NCBI GenBank assembly: GCA_024741835.1
Contig: JAENRP010000098.1
Span: 1-64,000, forward strand
From: Diplocarpon mali
Taxonomy: Eukaryota; Ascomycota; Leotiomycetes; Helotiales; Drepanopezizaceae
Reading direction: 5' to 3'
Length of the DNA stretch: 64,000 nt
Below are positions 46,563 to 58,879 of the stretch, in pieces. The position numbers and the translations under genes are program-made. Each line of letters opens with the position of its first letter. The first letter of the stretch is position 1. Under the pieces are notes generated by a model. The model had not been told where the DNA came from. It searched no databases and saw only the letters and a program-made list of their open reading frames with translations.

Positions 46563-48198
46563 ATGGGAGACTCGAACGACTCAAAGTCTTCATGGCTGCC
46601 CGAGTTCCTTCGCCCTAAACGATCAACCTCGTCCCCTCTAACACCACCAACCGAGCGAACCTCCCTCCTCGAGCCCCCCGACCCTGTCCTCAAATCTTCT
46701 TCCTCTGGAGCCGGGTCCTACGAACTCGACGGGGAGGGTGCTGCGACCAAAGAATTGCTCTCCGAGTTCTTCCTCTTGCTTCGAGGCTCCGCGCCTGTGA
46801 TAGTGGCATATACACTGCAGAACTCCCTGCAGACATTCTCGGTCTTGATAGTGGGACGGCTGAGCCCCGAAGCATTGGCTACAGCGGCGTTCAGCTACAT
46901 GTTTGCCATGTGTACTGCGTGGCTGATTGCACTCGGAGGAACAACTGCATTGGATACGCTGGCCTCCTCGACGTTTACTGGGAGCAAGAACCCGCATGAC
47001 CTGGGAGTCCTGTTACAGCGAGCATTCGTTGTCTTGACTGCTTTCTACGTGCCGGTTGCTACTCTCTGGGCTTGCTCTGCTCCAGTGTTCAGGGCTTTGG
47101 GACAAGAAGAGTACATCTGTGTGGATTGCGCAAGGTTCCTGACGGTGCTGATCCCAGGGGGGTTGGGCTATGTGTATCTCGAGTCTATGAAGAAGTATCT
47201 GCAAGCGCAACGTGTGTCCACTTCACCTCCTTTACTGATGCATGCTTATCCACTCAGAAATCATGCGCCCGGGGACCTACGTCCTCCTAATCACTTCCCC
47301 CCTCAATGCAGGTCTCAACTATCTCTTCGTCCACACTCTCAAGATGGGTTTACTTGGCGCCCCCTTCGCAACTGGAATTTCGTACTGGGTCTCATTTCTT
47401 CTTCTAGTTCTCTACTCTCGCTTCGTGGCAGGCTCAGAGTGTTGGGGCGGCTGGTCTCGCGCATGTCTCCACAACATGAAAACATTTGCTCGCTTAGCCA
47501 TCCTAGGTGTCGTTCATGTCGGTACCGAATGGTGGGCCTTTGAAATTGTCGCTTTAGCTGCTGGGCATCTGGGCACGATCCCACTAGCTGCGCAAAGCGT
47601 CATCATGACAACGGATCAAGTCTTGAATACGATTCCCTTTGGTATCGGCGTTGCCGCCTCGGCACGAGTCGGAAATCTTCTCGGGGAGCGGAATGCGAAA
47701 GGCGCAGCCAGAGCAGCTAACGTTGCAGCTTGGCTTAGCATGCTCACGGGAGCCCTCGTCCTCGTTGTCTTGATGGCCGTCAAGGACTTTTATGCCAAGA
47801 TCTTTAATGACGACGCCGAAGTCGTCAAATTGACCGCCAAGGTCATGCCTTACGTCGCCCTGTTCCAGATCGCAGACGGGTTGAATGGGAGCTGCGGAGG
47901 AAGTCTGAGAGGTATGGGTAGGCAGCATATCGGTGCTGCGGTCAACACTGTTAGTTACTATGTGGGAGCGCTGCCGTTGGGGATCTGGCTGGCGTTCCAT
48001 GGGTGGGGTCTGAGTGGTCTCTGGATGGGGCAGTGTATCGCGCTGTACATAGTCGGGGCACTCGAGTGGATCATTGTTGCTTGGAGTGACTGGGAGACTC
48101 AGGTTGAGAAGGCGTTTGACAGAATGGACGAAGGGGAGAGAACTGAAGCTGGTGAGGGTGGGTTGCTACCAGAAGGGCAGACGAATGGCGGGACTTGA
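46563..48198 (+). CDS. MATE family transporter
   Basis: Two exons, 46563-47211 and 47258-48198 (46-nt intron); 529 residues. The N-terminal 60 residues are Ser/Pro-rich and cytosolic (PLTPPTERTSLLEPPDP). Twelve hydrophobic segments follow in two matching halves. Blocks typical of eukaryotic MATE proteins are LQTFSVLIVGRLSPEALAT, ALDTLASSTFTGSKNP, LGTIPLAAQSVIMTTDQVLN, PFGIGVAASARVGNLLGE and GSLRGMGRQHIGAAVN. MATE proteins export organic cations and drugs in exchange for protons or sodium. The fungal group related to yeast Erc1 affects S-adenosylmethionine and ethionine handling. Site of action is plasma or vacuolar membrane, not decidable here. The C-terminus is acidic (GERTEAGEGG). Confidence 0.9.
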
Positions 48199-49836
48199 TG
48201 GCGAGGCTCAAGTGGCTCTGACTAAATCTTACGATGCGACGATTCCTGTGTTGGTACGGGCATGGTTGAACACGTTACAGAGGCAGAGGTAGAAAGCAAA
48301 ATGTCCAAGGTCGCCTTTGAATGCATATCCTTCTCTTGCAATAGGCAAGTGCCATGTCTGCAACGGAAAATGTCTCCAAAGCGCTGTGCCAGTACATTCC
48401 CTGGACCTGAAGATGCCCAGGTCATATGCAATGGGAGGACCGCCAGCTCACACTTTCTAGGCTGGAAGGCAGGAAGATAACTAAACAACCAGAGCTTGCT
48501 GGACGCAGATGAAGGCTCGAAAGGTACATTACGATACCCACGCAAGAGACTGGCTCTCAAGACACCACTCACAACTTCATCTCCTCCGGTATCTGGCACT
48601 ATCACTTGTCTCCATCCTGTCGCCAGGCGCGCTGCTGTTACCATCCTGAACAAGCAGCTTCCCGAAAGTTTCAAGCTCCCCACGCGCAGTGCAAGTGGTC
48701 TCAGACCAGTGGACCACGGCAGTTCGACTCTCAGTCCCTACACCCGCCGGGGAAGAACTCATACCCACGGCTAGCCAGATAGTGAAGCATCGAACCCCCG
48801 CAGCGTGCCCTTTCATCTCGCGGTGCCAGGACCCAACCTCTGCCCTGGCCCGGGCAGAGACGGCTCAGATGCCGTCGCCCTCCGCGATCCAGACATCCTC
48901 ACATCCGGAGAGCTCGTGCTGCGAGGGGACCAGAGCCGCGAGACCTTTTGCTCGCCCACGGCCTCGCAGGCGACAAGCAGGCCTTTCTCCGAGTCTCTCC
49001 ATGCCAGCCGTGCATCCTCTCCTCGGCAGCCGCTCTGCTGGCTGCCGTGCTGCTGCTCTTGACCGTCGCGCCTCGGGTCTCTCGCCTCATTTCCTCTCGT
49101 CCACGCGGCGATCCACGTTGCGGAGACCGGGGCTATCCGGGGGGAGGGGAAACTTCTCTTCGACGGCGTCCTGGCATGGCTGCGCGGATTTTCGTGCGTG
49201 AATTCTCGCTTATCCCTCTTCTGTCCTGTCGAGTCGAGTCTCTGTTTCGTAGCTGGTCGCACAAGTGTTGAATAGAGCGGTAGGTGTCACGGTGTGTATA
49301 TATATATATATGCATCAAGAAAGGAAAGCAAAGGTCAGACATAAGAGCGTGGTACAAGAACCAGAGCTAGTTCACCATCGCTTCTTCGCAGTAGCGCTGG
49401 AAACGCAGTAGAAACATAGCGTGAGGCCTGAACATGGCCCGATGGTGATGGTGCACTGCTAGGCCACGTGCCGTGTCGTTGTTACGTTGGCATCATTTCT
49501 TATCGGGACGGAAGAACGGGGAGAAGATGAGAGCTGGTCGGCGCAGATTGAGAGTTGCTGCAGAACCCCAAAGCAAAAGTCAGGTCCATGAATTAGAAAA
49601 GCGAAATATATCAGATTATCCGTTGCCGAGGCAAGAGAGCTTGGGTATAAACAAATCAATATACAGAGCAGGCCCGGCATCGACACCAACGCGAGAGCCG
49701 AATCAGCACCCCAACGCGTGTCGTCTCTCGACAGCCTCGCCCCCCTTCGTCTTCCTCATCGCGAGCTTTACATAACAGCTCTTCCCTTGCTGTGACAGAG
49801 AATGAATTGCGAATGCACAAGTTTATCTGGAAATCC
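48199..49836. other. intergenic, no gene seen
   Basis: Open frames here overlap each other on both strands and reflect base composition. A short (TA)n run lies at 49297-49311. Confidence 0.4.
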
Positions 49837-50814
49837 TCATATCGGATTGTCCATGCTGTGGCTCGGGGACGCATACTGCGTGTCCCTAGACTCTTGCCTC
49901 TTGATAATCGGCGTCGTCCTATCCCCCGGACTACCCGCCCCGGGCATACTCCCCGTCGCCGAGCCTCCGGCTCCCAATCCTCTCCTCATCATCTTCCCTA
50001 ATATGCTGACCAACTGCGCAGCCTCCTCGAACATCTCGTCGTCCATGCCTTCCTTGGCGTTGTAAACTTCGGAGATGGTCGCTTTAGCCATCTGTCTTGA
50101 GAGGTCCCGCTCGTGCAGACAGTCGTACAGGAAGGCGGTGAATTCTACTTTGACGGAGAGCCGTAAGGGGTGGCTACCCCAGAGTAGATTGTCGGCAAAC
50201 GACGTCGCTTCTTGGAAGTAGCGGAGTGTGATGGGGCGGAAGTCACTGGCTGGGACCAGGAAGTTCGGGGCGAACTCGAGTAGCGGTGGGGCGATGCTCG
50301 GGATGCCGCCGACGGGTCCGCCTTCTAAGGGATGCGTAGGTTGCACGGAGCTGGGGCGGAAAGGGTGAGCAGGAGAGCTGCGCTCGACACCCTTCCCCTT
50401 ATCGACCTTTGCGACGCGGGGCGGTTTGAGACCGGGTGGTGTGTGTACCTGTGCGATTTTGAGGCTCACTGGTGGCTGGTTGTGGAAGAGGACGTAGAGG
50501 TGGTAGAAGCTTGCTCTGAGCTTGTAGGCGAGGACTTTCAGCTCAACGGTCTTGACAACCATGGGTAGAACGTATTCTTCTAATATCTTGAGACACTCGC
50601 GGGTATACCAAATAATACGACAGTACAGATCGACGGATTTGGTGTCCCTCGTTGTGTCCAGTCTGCGGAGTTTGCGAGCTCGGAGAACCTTCTCGGAGAA
50701 CATGGTGATATTACCAAGGATTTGGAAGAGGCTTTGGGAGAGTAGTGGCTGATCGATCTGAATGTTACGAGCGAAGTTGCCCAAGAACTTCATATCCACC
50801 TCGGAGGAAGCCAT
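49837..50814 (-). CDS. conserved fungal protein, 14-3-3-like helical fold
   Basis: Intronless, 325 residues. The sequence is mainly amphipathic helix: FLGNFARNIQIDQPLLSQSL, KVLRARKLRRLDTTRDTKSV, VVKTVELKVLAYKLRASFYH, and later LRLSVKVEFTAFLYDCLHER and RQMAKATISEVYNAKEGMDD. From memory, fungal proteins with this layout are placed in the 14-3-3 superfamily, but the canonical phosphopeptide residues are not evident, so phosphoprotein binding is only a guess. Between helices lies a Pro-rich linker (about 125-175). The C-terminus is Gly/Ser/Pro-rich and probably disordered. The start is the first ATG in frame. The leader upstream (50815-51000) has no further exon that I can support. Confidence 0.7.
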   Translation of the reverse strand: MASSEVDMKFLGNFARNIQIDQPLLSQSLFQILGNITMFSEKVLRARKLRRLDTTRDTKSVDLYCRIIWYTRECLKILEEYVLPMVVKTVELKVLAYKLRASFYHLYVLFHNQPPVSLKIAQVHTPPGLKPPRVAKVDKGKGVERSSPAHPFRPSSVQPTHPLEGGPVGGIPSIAPPLLEFAPNFLVPASDFRPITLRYFQEATSFADNLLWGSHPLRLSVKVEFTAFLYDCLHERDLSRQMAKATISEVYNAKEGMDDEMFEEAAQLVSILGKMMRRGLGAGGSATGSMPGAGSPGDRTTPIIKRQESRDTQYASPSHSMDNPI

Positions 50815-52078
50815 TGGATGGCGCGCCTATTGGGAAGCAGCCGAGATAAATTTCTCCAGATTATGAGAGCAGTGTGCTGTTTGACGTGAAATTCGGCCGA
50901 TGGAAGAGACGCCGCAGATCGGGACGAAAATTAGTAACGAGTCGATGGCAGGGTGCCTGGCAAAGATCTGCTCGAAAAGTGCTCAGTCAATGACACGAGG
51001 AGCTTCGGGTATAAGCTTAACGGACGAGTGCAGGGCCAAAGAAGTTGAAATCTTGAACCTAAGGGTTGTCCGTGTACGAGAGGGGTCTGCATGAATGTTC
51101 TTAGCATTGGCTTGAAACAATCAATTTCCCCCTCCCCCCCGAATTGGTGGTGAGTGGAATAGAAACGTTGATTGAACTCACCAGGTGAATAGCCCCCGGC
51201 ACTCTTGACATCAAGCCGACGAATTCGGCAACTAAGATGGTTCGGATCGAATCTGAAAGAAGGATGACCGAAGGTGACGATCGCAGAGAACTGTACAAAA
51301 TGACGAGCGTCGCCACTCTCCCTCACAATGGACTTTGGCCGATCCGAGCACAACGGACGCTGCAGATATTAGCGTACCAAGTCGAGTCCTCCTAAAGCTA
51401 TACAAGAAGGACGAGAGATGCCGAATGCGAACGAAGCGATTATCGAGTCCAAAGTGAAGGTTGATAGGCTCACGGGCTGGGTACTCGAAATCAACTGGCC
51501 AACACCAACACCACGCCGGTCTGAAGAGCAGTCAGACCAAGGAACACCGATCCACGTGGACGAGACGGAGGAAATCGAGGAGACGTAGGACGATACCAAC
51601 ACGCAGCCTGCATCCAATTAAGCGTCACTGATCTCTGATCTAAAATTACAGGCCGGTCTTCAGGCGCGACTGGCAATGGCTGGAAAGCCAATGACGGGCA
51701 GATGACGGCCGTAGAGCCTGCTGCTTCTCAGCACGAGGGTCTCCACGAACCCTGGAATCCTTCTCGCAAAGAAATGGCAATGGAGCCCGCGCAACGCATT
51801 TCGAATCTGACGACGGGCGCAATAGCAATTAGGAGCAGCGGTGGCGGCCGCGGAGATGGTGAGGTTGAGCTGGCGCGAGTGCTTGGAGTTGGACGTGCGA
51901 CTGGCCGCCTGGCCGACCCTCAACCGAATGTTTCGATGCAGTGCAGTGCAGTGCACTCACTGCACTGAGCACGATAGCAGAGGCAGTGGACGGAGATAGA
52001 GATTGGAATTGCGCGGCAGTGGTAAGAGAGGAAGTGTTGAATGTTTTCTAGTGCGACTCGGGCTCGCAAACGTCAACC

Positions 52079-52104
52079 ACGACGACGACGACGACGACGA
52101 CGAG
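52079..52104 (+). repeat. ACG trinucleotide repeat
   Basis: Eight ACG units in tandem within intergenic DNA. Confidence 0.85.
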
Positions 52105-52235
52105 AACCACAACAGCGACGCAACAGCAGCGAGCGAGCAAGGAAAAGTGAGAGTGAAGAGATTGGTAGCACGAGGCCGTCTGTATATTTGATTGTATCGC
52201 CGGGACCCGCCTTCTCCCCTGATCAGCTCCTCGAC

Positions 52236-52255
52236 GCTGCAGCTGCAGCTGCAGC
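52236..52255. repeat. perfect 20-bp palindrome of CTGCAG units
   Basis: GCTGCAGCTGCAGCTGCAGC equals its own reverse complement. It can arise by expansion of GCA/CTG triplets. No gene is adjacent. Confidence 0.8.
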
Positions 52256-55200
52256 GACGCACGACTGATCTACTCGTAGATGTACTGTGCGGTTCCGGAG
52301 CAACGCAGACAGTCGAGTACGAGTTCTGACCCTGTCGCTGCAGCTTCTGGCGTAGACGGAAGTGAATCTGGCGCGGAGATGAGAGCGAATGCTGCACGAT
52401 ACGATACGTGGCAGCCATCGAGTTGCTCCGCAGAAGACGGTGAACAGGCCTGACAGGGAGGCCAGCTGGAGGATGAGACGACGCCTTGCTGCTTTGGGGG
52501 GAGCAGGGGCATCATCCATCTCCTTGAGGCTTCGAGGAGGAGGAGGAGGAGGAGACCGTCTCCGGTTTCCAGGTCCCGGTCCAGGTGTAGGTGCAGGTCC
52601 ATGTCCAGGTCATCGCGTGCGGTCTATGTTCTGGAGTTCGAGAGAGTGTGATGAGAGCAGACATGGAATGACAAGTCAGGTAGAGTTGAGGTCAGAAATA
52701 GAGTCAGACTAAGACCAGGTCACGCCCCCCGGCCGCTTTCATACGCGCGCTGACAGATCCAGGCCGGTGTAGGGCGAAACGCACCTTCCACGCGCAGCGC
52801 TCTCACGGGTCAGCTGACCTGTCACTCTAGCTCCCTCTCGACTCTCTCGACCTCGCTCAAGGGCTTTCGGCTCTCGTTTGCAGCACAATATATCAGCGAC
52901 ACTTCTTGCGAACCTCTTTCCCTGCAGCCCAGTGACGAGCAAATCAGTTCATGAGCACCTGGCCTCGGTACACAGTATCATGCGGCTCCCTCTCGGCCGC
53001 CCGTCCTGTGCATATGAAGAGCGGGCAAAGAAGCATGTTCGCCACCCCCCCCCAGGCCCTTGGCCAGCCACCGCAGTTCAGATTTGCTTCTTCCAGATCT
53101 CACCGTCCAACCCCCCAGCTGAGTAGTTCCCGATTCAAGCTGGGCCTGCTCATACAAGTACTCTCGAAATATCTCACCGACCAGGACCTCAGACCGCCCT
53201 TGACCATTTGCTCGGGACACGAGCCAAGTCCAGCAAGGGACGATGCAGGAGGTGCATCTGCGTTCGGAGCGATCCCCTTGCCGAGGGAATCAACATCTCG
53301 TAAGCGCAAGCTGGGAGACGGACGACTACAAATACTGGCTGGGCTCTTCCCACTCCGTTCCCTCGCGCCGGTCGCTCAAGAGGATTGTAGATCGTCCAAC
53401 ATCACGTGACCTGAGCCAAAATGCAGGCGCTCGTTGTGAAGGGCGTTTGCAGACGTGCGCTTTGCTCCCAACTCGACGCATTTGTATGCGCTGCTGCTGC
53501 CGCCCTGCGGATCGTTGAATCTTGCTCCTGGCTCAAGGTACGGAGATATCACGTGCGGTCATCCATATTGGTCCCTGCTGGGCTGGAGCGCTGGTAAGTT
53601 GTAATCTTACCCCAGGCACTCAGGGTAAGTCCGAACCGAGTTCCCAAGACTAAAGCGTCGTCGCGTCCTCCCAGATACTTCGCTACCGTCCATGGCAAGA
53701 ATCGGACCGGTTCACGGAAAAGTCTGCGAGAGTAACGAGTATCATCGTAGAATATCTCAGTCCATCGGGGTGGGTAGGAGTATAGGAGGCTAAATTTGTG
53801 ACATCGACCGAATATCTCGGGATTTTACGTCGGCAAGGGCGGGTTCTCGACACCGCAACTCCAAACTATCGATTCCGATACCATTTTAAGGAGGTGGATT
53901 CTAGCGCAAATCTAAAATCCATGCCTAGTAATATACTGAACTTCCGCATAGCAGAATCACTTCCCGAAGCTGACCTGACTCGTATTTACGATTTTGGTAA
54001 TCGAGATTTCCAGTATCAGACCCATAGATCGGTGATCTGGCGGGCTACACAGTGGTTGAGACAGATGACCCTTGCGTCCAACCCTACCTCACCTTACATC
54101 GTATACGTAGTACCGTAACTAGAATAGAGCTCGGTCCTGGGGAGAGTTGGTTAATCTACGACATGGACGGTTTTATCGCTTCGGTTTTGCAAAACTATCA
54201 TGTGATCATTTTACTACACTCATAAATGTTCAAAACACGAGTTTCGCCCTGATCCTTCGCAACGCTGTTTCGCCAAAACTGCACCGCAAGGCTGTACTCA
54301 AAAGTGGTTCTGAGCTATCCAGCTGCACAAAAGATAATACTTTGCGTTCCCTACAGTCCTCCCCGGGTATTTGACTTTGTCTTTCTTTTCACATCTTCAT
54401 GTCGGAATGAGAGCACTGGTTCCTTAAGGGCCAGTGGCTTAACATCTCTCCCCGTAGTCTCTCTAGACTATGCCTGGCAGAGCTTGCTGTAGCTTCAACA
54501 GACAGAACGTTTGGAGAACCAGAATCAATAATAGAGCTACGATAGCATTATTTAACAGCATTAGAATCATACTATTTGCTGACAGACACAGATACCGTAA
54601 CACCACCCTTCGGTATGTGTAGAGATTCCCTTGTCCTGACGTTGGACGTCCAGAGATCCCACTATATGTAAATCTCCGGCTGGTATCCTTTATCTTGACC
54701 GGGCCCGTCGAGAGCCCTCTGGCGGGACAGCACAAATGCTGCATGTGATGAATTCTGGAATACCATTCCGCCTGCACGCGGTTCACAACGCAGGGGAGAA
54801 GCCCGTACGCACCCTGGTAGCCGAATGAAGCGGAGGACTGCAGGGAGGCGGCAGAACAGCATTTGTTCAAGGTCAACAAACGTCCTGAACCCATACAACA
54901 CATGATGTTTGCTCGAGGAGTCTTGACTTGAGTGCTTTCGGCCGTTCCGCAACACAGTTGAAACGGGAATGGCGTGACGGCCTTCTGTACCTGTACCCAA
55001 CTACGTGGCCGAAAAAAAGACCTCTGAAACCTCGAGACTGCCGAGAGTCCTGAATCAAAGCGACCCGCACGTGCGAGTCACGTGTATGTGTATTCACATC
55101 TCCGACTTGATTTCGTGGGTAGGGAGTGATCCATGTTGATGTTGATACTACGAACGGGTCATTCACCCGACCCTGGTATCGTCGCATGATTTCAAGGGTC

Positions 55201-55297
55201 TCGGGCTGGCTGCTACATATGACACTTGATGGCACACCCTCACTGCCAGACTGATATCACGCGTTGGAGGAGCAGGAGGGGGAGGGATGGCCGAAGA

Positions 55298-55328
55298 CAA
55301 AACCAAAACCAAAACCAAAAAAAAAAAG
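55298..55328 (+). repeat. AAAACC tandem repeat ending in poly-A
   Basis: Three AAAACC units run into eleven A. It lies about 400 bp upstream of the LYAR-type start codon, followed by a GA-rich run at 55451-55490. Confidence 0.8.
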
Positions 55329-55725
55329 GTTTGCGTAGCGCACTGCCATCTCCACCCCCTCCATCCTGCAACGATCAGCTGGCATACCAGGGACGGCAAC
55401 CAACCAGCGCGATCTGCACCAGAGGCGCGACCTTGCATCAGCGAGCGAGCGAGAGAAGAGAGAGAGAGAGAGAGGGAGAGAGAGGGAGAGTTCCGCTCCC
55501 ACTGCCCAGAGCCCGTAATCCGCAATCCGCAATCCTTCATCCAGATATAGTCACGAGGGCCCTCCAGACACCTACCCATTGCGCTGCAACTACAATACAT
55601 GGCCGTTTATCTCTCTCGACCAGAATTTCCAGTCGACGCTCCTTCACCAAGCCCGCATCTCGAGTCTGCTGCTGCTGCACCCCATAAACCCCGGACATCG
55701 CGCACACAGTACGAGCAAAATCACC

Positions 55726-57198
55726 ATGGTATCTTTCTCCTGCGAGGTACGTCACCTCCACACACACACCCTACCCGCACACACAAATACACCCGGGAGT
55801 CTCCATTGCGCGCGGATCGTGAGGCGATGATGTGTTCTAACGTAACGGTAGAACTGCGGCGACGTCCTCACGAAGAAGAAGCTGGACTCTCACCGCAGCC
55901 AATGCTACGGCGCATCGTTTACATGTCTCGATTGCATGGTACACTTCCACGCCACCGAGTATCGCGCGCACACCGTACGTATCTCCTCCCCCTCTCTGTC
56001 AGCCGCGGGCTGACGGGTCTCGCAGAGTTGTATCAGTGAAGCGCAGAAGTACCAGGGCGCGCTGTACCGGCCGGAGAAGGAGAAGAAGGGCAGGAACAAC
56101 AACCCGAATCCCTCGCAGGCTCTTGTGCCACATGCCGCATACGTCGAGGACGCAGAAGACGAGTACCACCACCACTCACAAATCGAGGTCGCCGAGCCCT
56201 CCTTGCCGGAAGCGCCTTCTCCGCCATCCGCAGCGCCCGGCTTCACCCTGGCACCCAGCCCAGTCAATGTCTTCGACTTTCTCGTCGCGGGCTCTACGCC
56301 CAACCAATCCTGTCTCGAGCTCCCCGCCCCGGAGCCGATGCAGATGATCGAGGACACCAGGGACGAGGACATGGAGCCGAGCCATGAGCGGGATCTGGTC
56401 CGCGTGCGCTTCGAAGACGCGGGCCAGAGGGTCTCGGATCTGGTAGAGTACGGCAACGAGCCGGTCGCCACCGAATACCGCACTCCAGCACCGAAGGCCG
56501 AGCGCGAGCGCAAGAAGGGCAGGAAGGAGCGCGAGCTGACGAAGGAGGAGAAGAAGGACAAGAAGCGCAAGCGGCTGCATGTCGAGACGCAGGAGCTGAC
56601 GGCTCGCGACGACGAGAGCATGACTGATGCGCCGCCTGTGTTGCACTCTGGACTTAGCGGCGGTCTGGGTCGACTGCTCTCTCGCCCGTCTGTGTTTCCT
56701 CCCTCGCCTGATTACTCTGGTGGTGACGCGGGGGACGCATCGCCGGGAAGCCCGCTGAAGAAGAGCAAGACGAAAAACCAGAAGAGGGGACGGGTGGATA
56801 CGATAAGCAACAACCTGATGTCGCTCATCAGCACCAAGCGCGTGTCGTCGAGAGAACACTCCGAGGATCGACCAAAGCGCAAGCACCGCAAGCACCGCGA
56901 GAGCTCTGAGCGTCCTGCGCGCAAGATGATCGAGTATACGTCTACGAACGGCGACGCCGCAGCCGAGAAAGACAGTCAGCTAGTCGTGTACCAGCCACGT
57001 GCCGAGCTGCTGTTGAGCTTCATCAACAAGGGTCCGGAGAGCGAGAGGGGCGTTAGCATGAACAAGGCGCTGAAGAGGTACCATCGCGAGAGAGCCGCGC
57101 TGAATGCTGGGCTGGGCAAGCAGCTCGAGGAGAAGGAGTTGTGGAGGAGCTTGCGGATGAAGAAGAACGACAGGGGTGAGATTGTGCTGTTTGGGTGA
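55726..57198 (+). CDS. LYAR-type C2HC zinc-finger nucleolar protein
   Basis: Three exons, 55726-55746, 55852-55974 and 56026-57198; 438 residues. The first exon is seven codons, in good context CACCATGG. Splicing creates the paired zinc fingers at the N-terminus: Cys6, Cys9, His21 and Cys25 (CENCGDVLTKKKLDSHRSQC), then Cys32, Cys35, His47 and Cys50 (CLDCMVHFHATEYRAHTSC). This is the LYAR finger pair, followed by ISEAQKYQGALYRPEKEKK. The long rest is acidic, then Lys/Arg-rich with nuclear-localisation-like stretches (KKDKKRKR, RPKRKHRKHRESSERPARK). LYAR proteins act in the nucleolus in rRNA synthesis and ribosome assembly. The tail KALKRYHRERAALNAGLGKQ is also seen in fungal members. Ribosomal role is from the family. 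Confidence 0.88.
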
Positions 57199-57762
57199 TA
57201 CCATGGCGGTTGATAGAGGGCCGTAGCATCTGACTTGTAGTGTTCTGGTGTTCCAGGGCACGGAATGGCTCATCTGGCTATGAGTCGGGATCCTAATTTA
57301 TATTGAATTAAAGGTTCTGGCTGTGGTAAATCCACCAATTCCTCACTCGGCGTCCTCTACTATGTCGAGGCCTCTACACGTGCTTCCCATATCTCGAAAT
57401 CTCGCGACAGGGTCGAGTCTCGTCTGATCTCAGCATGCTTCTCCTCCGGAAATCCTCCATCGAGGACCTCGATCGGGGAATGCCTCCTGGGCCTCACGGT
57501 ACCTGCGGAGGGGATGCTGGTTGTGTTGGCCGTCGTCCGGAGCGGCTCGTTTGTTGACGAATGGCAACAAGCGAGTCTCTTGCGGCTGGTGCCTCGCCTA
57601 CTAGGTACCAACTGGGCAGCTGGCCCCTAGAGATACCTGACCTACCTACCTAGGTAGGCAAGCGTCTACGCTGCTGCTTGGAGACTCCATCTCCAGCCCC
57701 GTGCTGGATCCGGTGCCTTTCCGGCCGTCTGGAGATGCTGGAGATGCTGGCGCCGGTCGGGT
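57199..57762. other. convergent intergenic gap
   Basis: This lies between the 3' ends of the LYAR-type gene (+) and the WD40 gene (-). No gene is seen. A CCTACCTAGGTAGG palindrome is at 57645-57658 (listed separately). Confidence 0.45.
57645..57658. repeat. CCTACCTAGGTAGG palindrome
   Basis: A perfect 14-bp palindrome built on CCTAGG. Similar shorter TACCTAGG motifs recur in this window (near 700, 1620, 4990). It lies between two convergent genes, so it is not an obvious promoter site for either. Confidence 0.6.
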
Positions 57763-58879
57763 TCACGGCGGCCCAAAAACCGTGACTGTGCCATCCGTCC
57801 CAGCACAGCACCACTGATCTCCTCGCACGCCCTCCTTCCACGCCAGACAGCTAACCACGTTCTTCCGCTCCTTTTCTCTCCCATCCATGCCGATTTTCTT
57901 CTTCCCTTCGACTTTCGATCCTGGCACCCGAATCCTCTCCACCACCTCCCCACTCAGCGTATCCCACACCACAACTTGCCCATCCGCCCCTTGGACATGC
58001 TCGTTTCCGCACAAAACCCACCTCTCATTCTTTCCAAACACGCTCCGGAGCCTGAAATCCTCGTTCTTCCACCCCGGATCTTGATAACTCCTCAGTAAAC
58101 CGCCACCGTCCCTGTCCATTAGCCTCACGCAGCTATCCAGGCCCCCAACGAGGACCCCCTTCCCATCGCGCGTCCTCTCCAAACTCGTGACACTCGCCCC
58201 TATGACATCTGTCTCCACCCTCCCGAACCGCAAATCATAACATCGGAGCCTCCCATCCACACTGCCCGCCAAAATCTCGTACTCTCCCTTGCCCCCGCCG
58301 CCTTCCCTCGCAACCAGCACGCAGCTGACCGAATCCCTCGCTTCATCTAGCACCATGATCGGCTTTCCGCTCTGACTCCGCACGTCCCAGATCCGCACAC
58401 TCGCATCGAAGCTCCCACTCACCAGGACGCTGTCTCCGGCGCCGGCGAACGTGACCGAGTTGATCCGCGCCGTGTGCCCGTTATTGCCGCCGAAGCGCCG
58501 CAGCGTCTTGGCCGTCGCCACATCCCAGAGGAAGACGGAACGGTCCCCGCCCACCGAGGCGAACGTCGCGTTGTCGGCAGCGACGGAGAGGGAGAGGACC
58601 TCGTAGCCGTGCGCGGAGTAGGACTGGATCAGCTGGGTCGGTTTCGGGGGCGCGAGGAGGTCGTGTGAGGTCGGCGCGGGGGGGCGTGAGGGGTTGTAGA
58701 GGCGGATGGTACGGTCGGAAGACCCGGTCAGAATGTATGTCGAGGGGGAGGAGGAGTAGGCTAGGGCGTGGACTGGACCTGTGGGGTGTTAGCCCTGTAA
58801 TTTGGAGTTTTTGACGGAGAGGCTTGGAGGTACCATTAGAGCCAAGTAGTTGGGTCAGAGGTTTTGACGAGAATGCCAT
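57763..58879 (-). CDS. WD40-repeat protein, WDR83/MORG1-like
   Basis: Two exons, 58879-58834 and 58778-57763 (55-nt intron); 353 residues. The start is the ATG giving MAFSSKPLTQLLGSNGPVHA. WD repeats are clear: LTGSSDRTIRLYNP, TFASVGGDRSVFLWDVATAK, LVSGSFDASVRIWDVRS, LAGSVDGRLRCYDLRFG, VGGLDSCVRLMDRDGG and GADGQVVVWDTLSGE. They form one seven-bladed propeller with little else. The overall order, with an NNGHTARINSVTF blade and a D-G-x-L-R-x-Y-D-L-R blade, fits WDR83 (MORG1), a scaffold found with spliceosomes and with MAP-kinase modules. In the C-terminal part a Lys-rich loop (GSKVEGKKKIG, REKERKN) interrupts a blade. The WD40 assignment is certain; the subfamily is probable. Confidence 0.85.

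Larger units (their letters stand above)
50815..55725. other. long intergenic stretch with repeats and relics
   Basis: No confident gene in 4.9 kb. It holds a CGA/ACG triplet run (52079-52104), a perfect 20-bp palindrome (52236-52255), an A-rich (AAAACC)n tract (55298-55328) and a GA run (55451-55490) in the leader of the LYAR-type gene. A frame at 53798-54118 (107 codons, RIYDFGNRDFQYQTHRSVIW within) in a locally AT-rich zone might be a relic; I cannot assign it. Confidence 0.4.

Noticed and set aside
52951..53409. 152-codon open frame
   Set aside because: Pro/Ser/Arg-rich and unlike any family; overlapping frames are open on both strands here, as expected from composition.
56176..56895. 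239-codon open frame on the - strand
   Set aside because: Antisense to exon 3 of the LYAR-type gene; low-complexity Leu/Arg composition created by Lys/Glu codons on the other strand.
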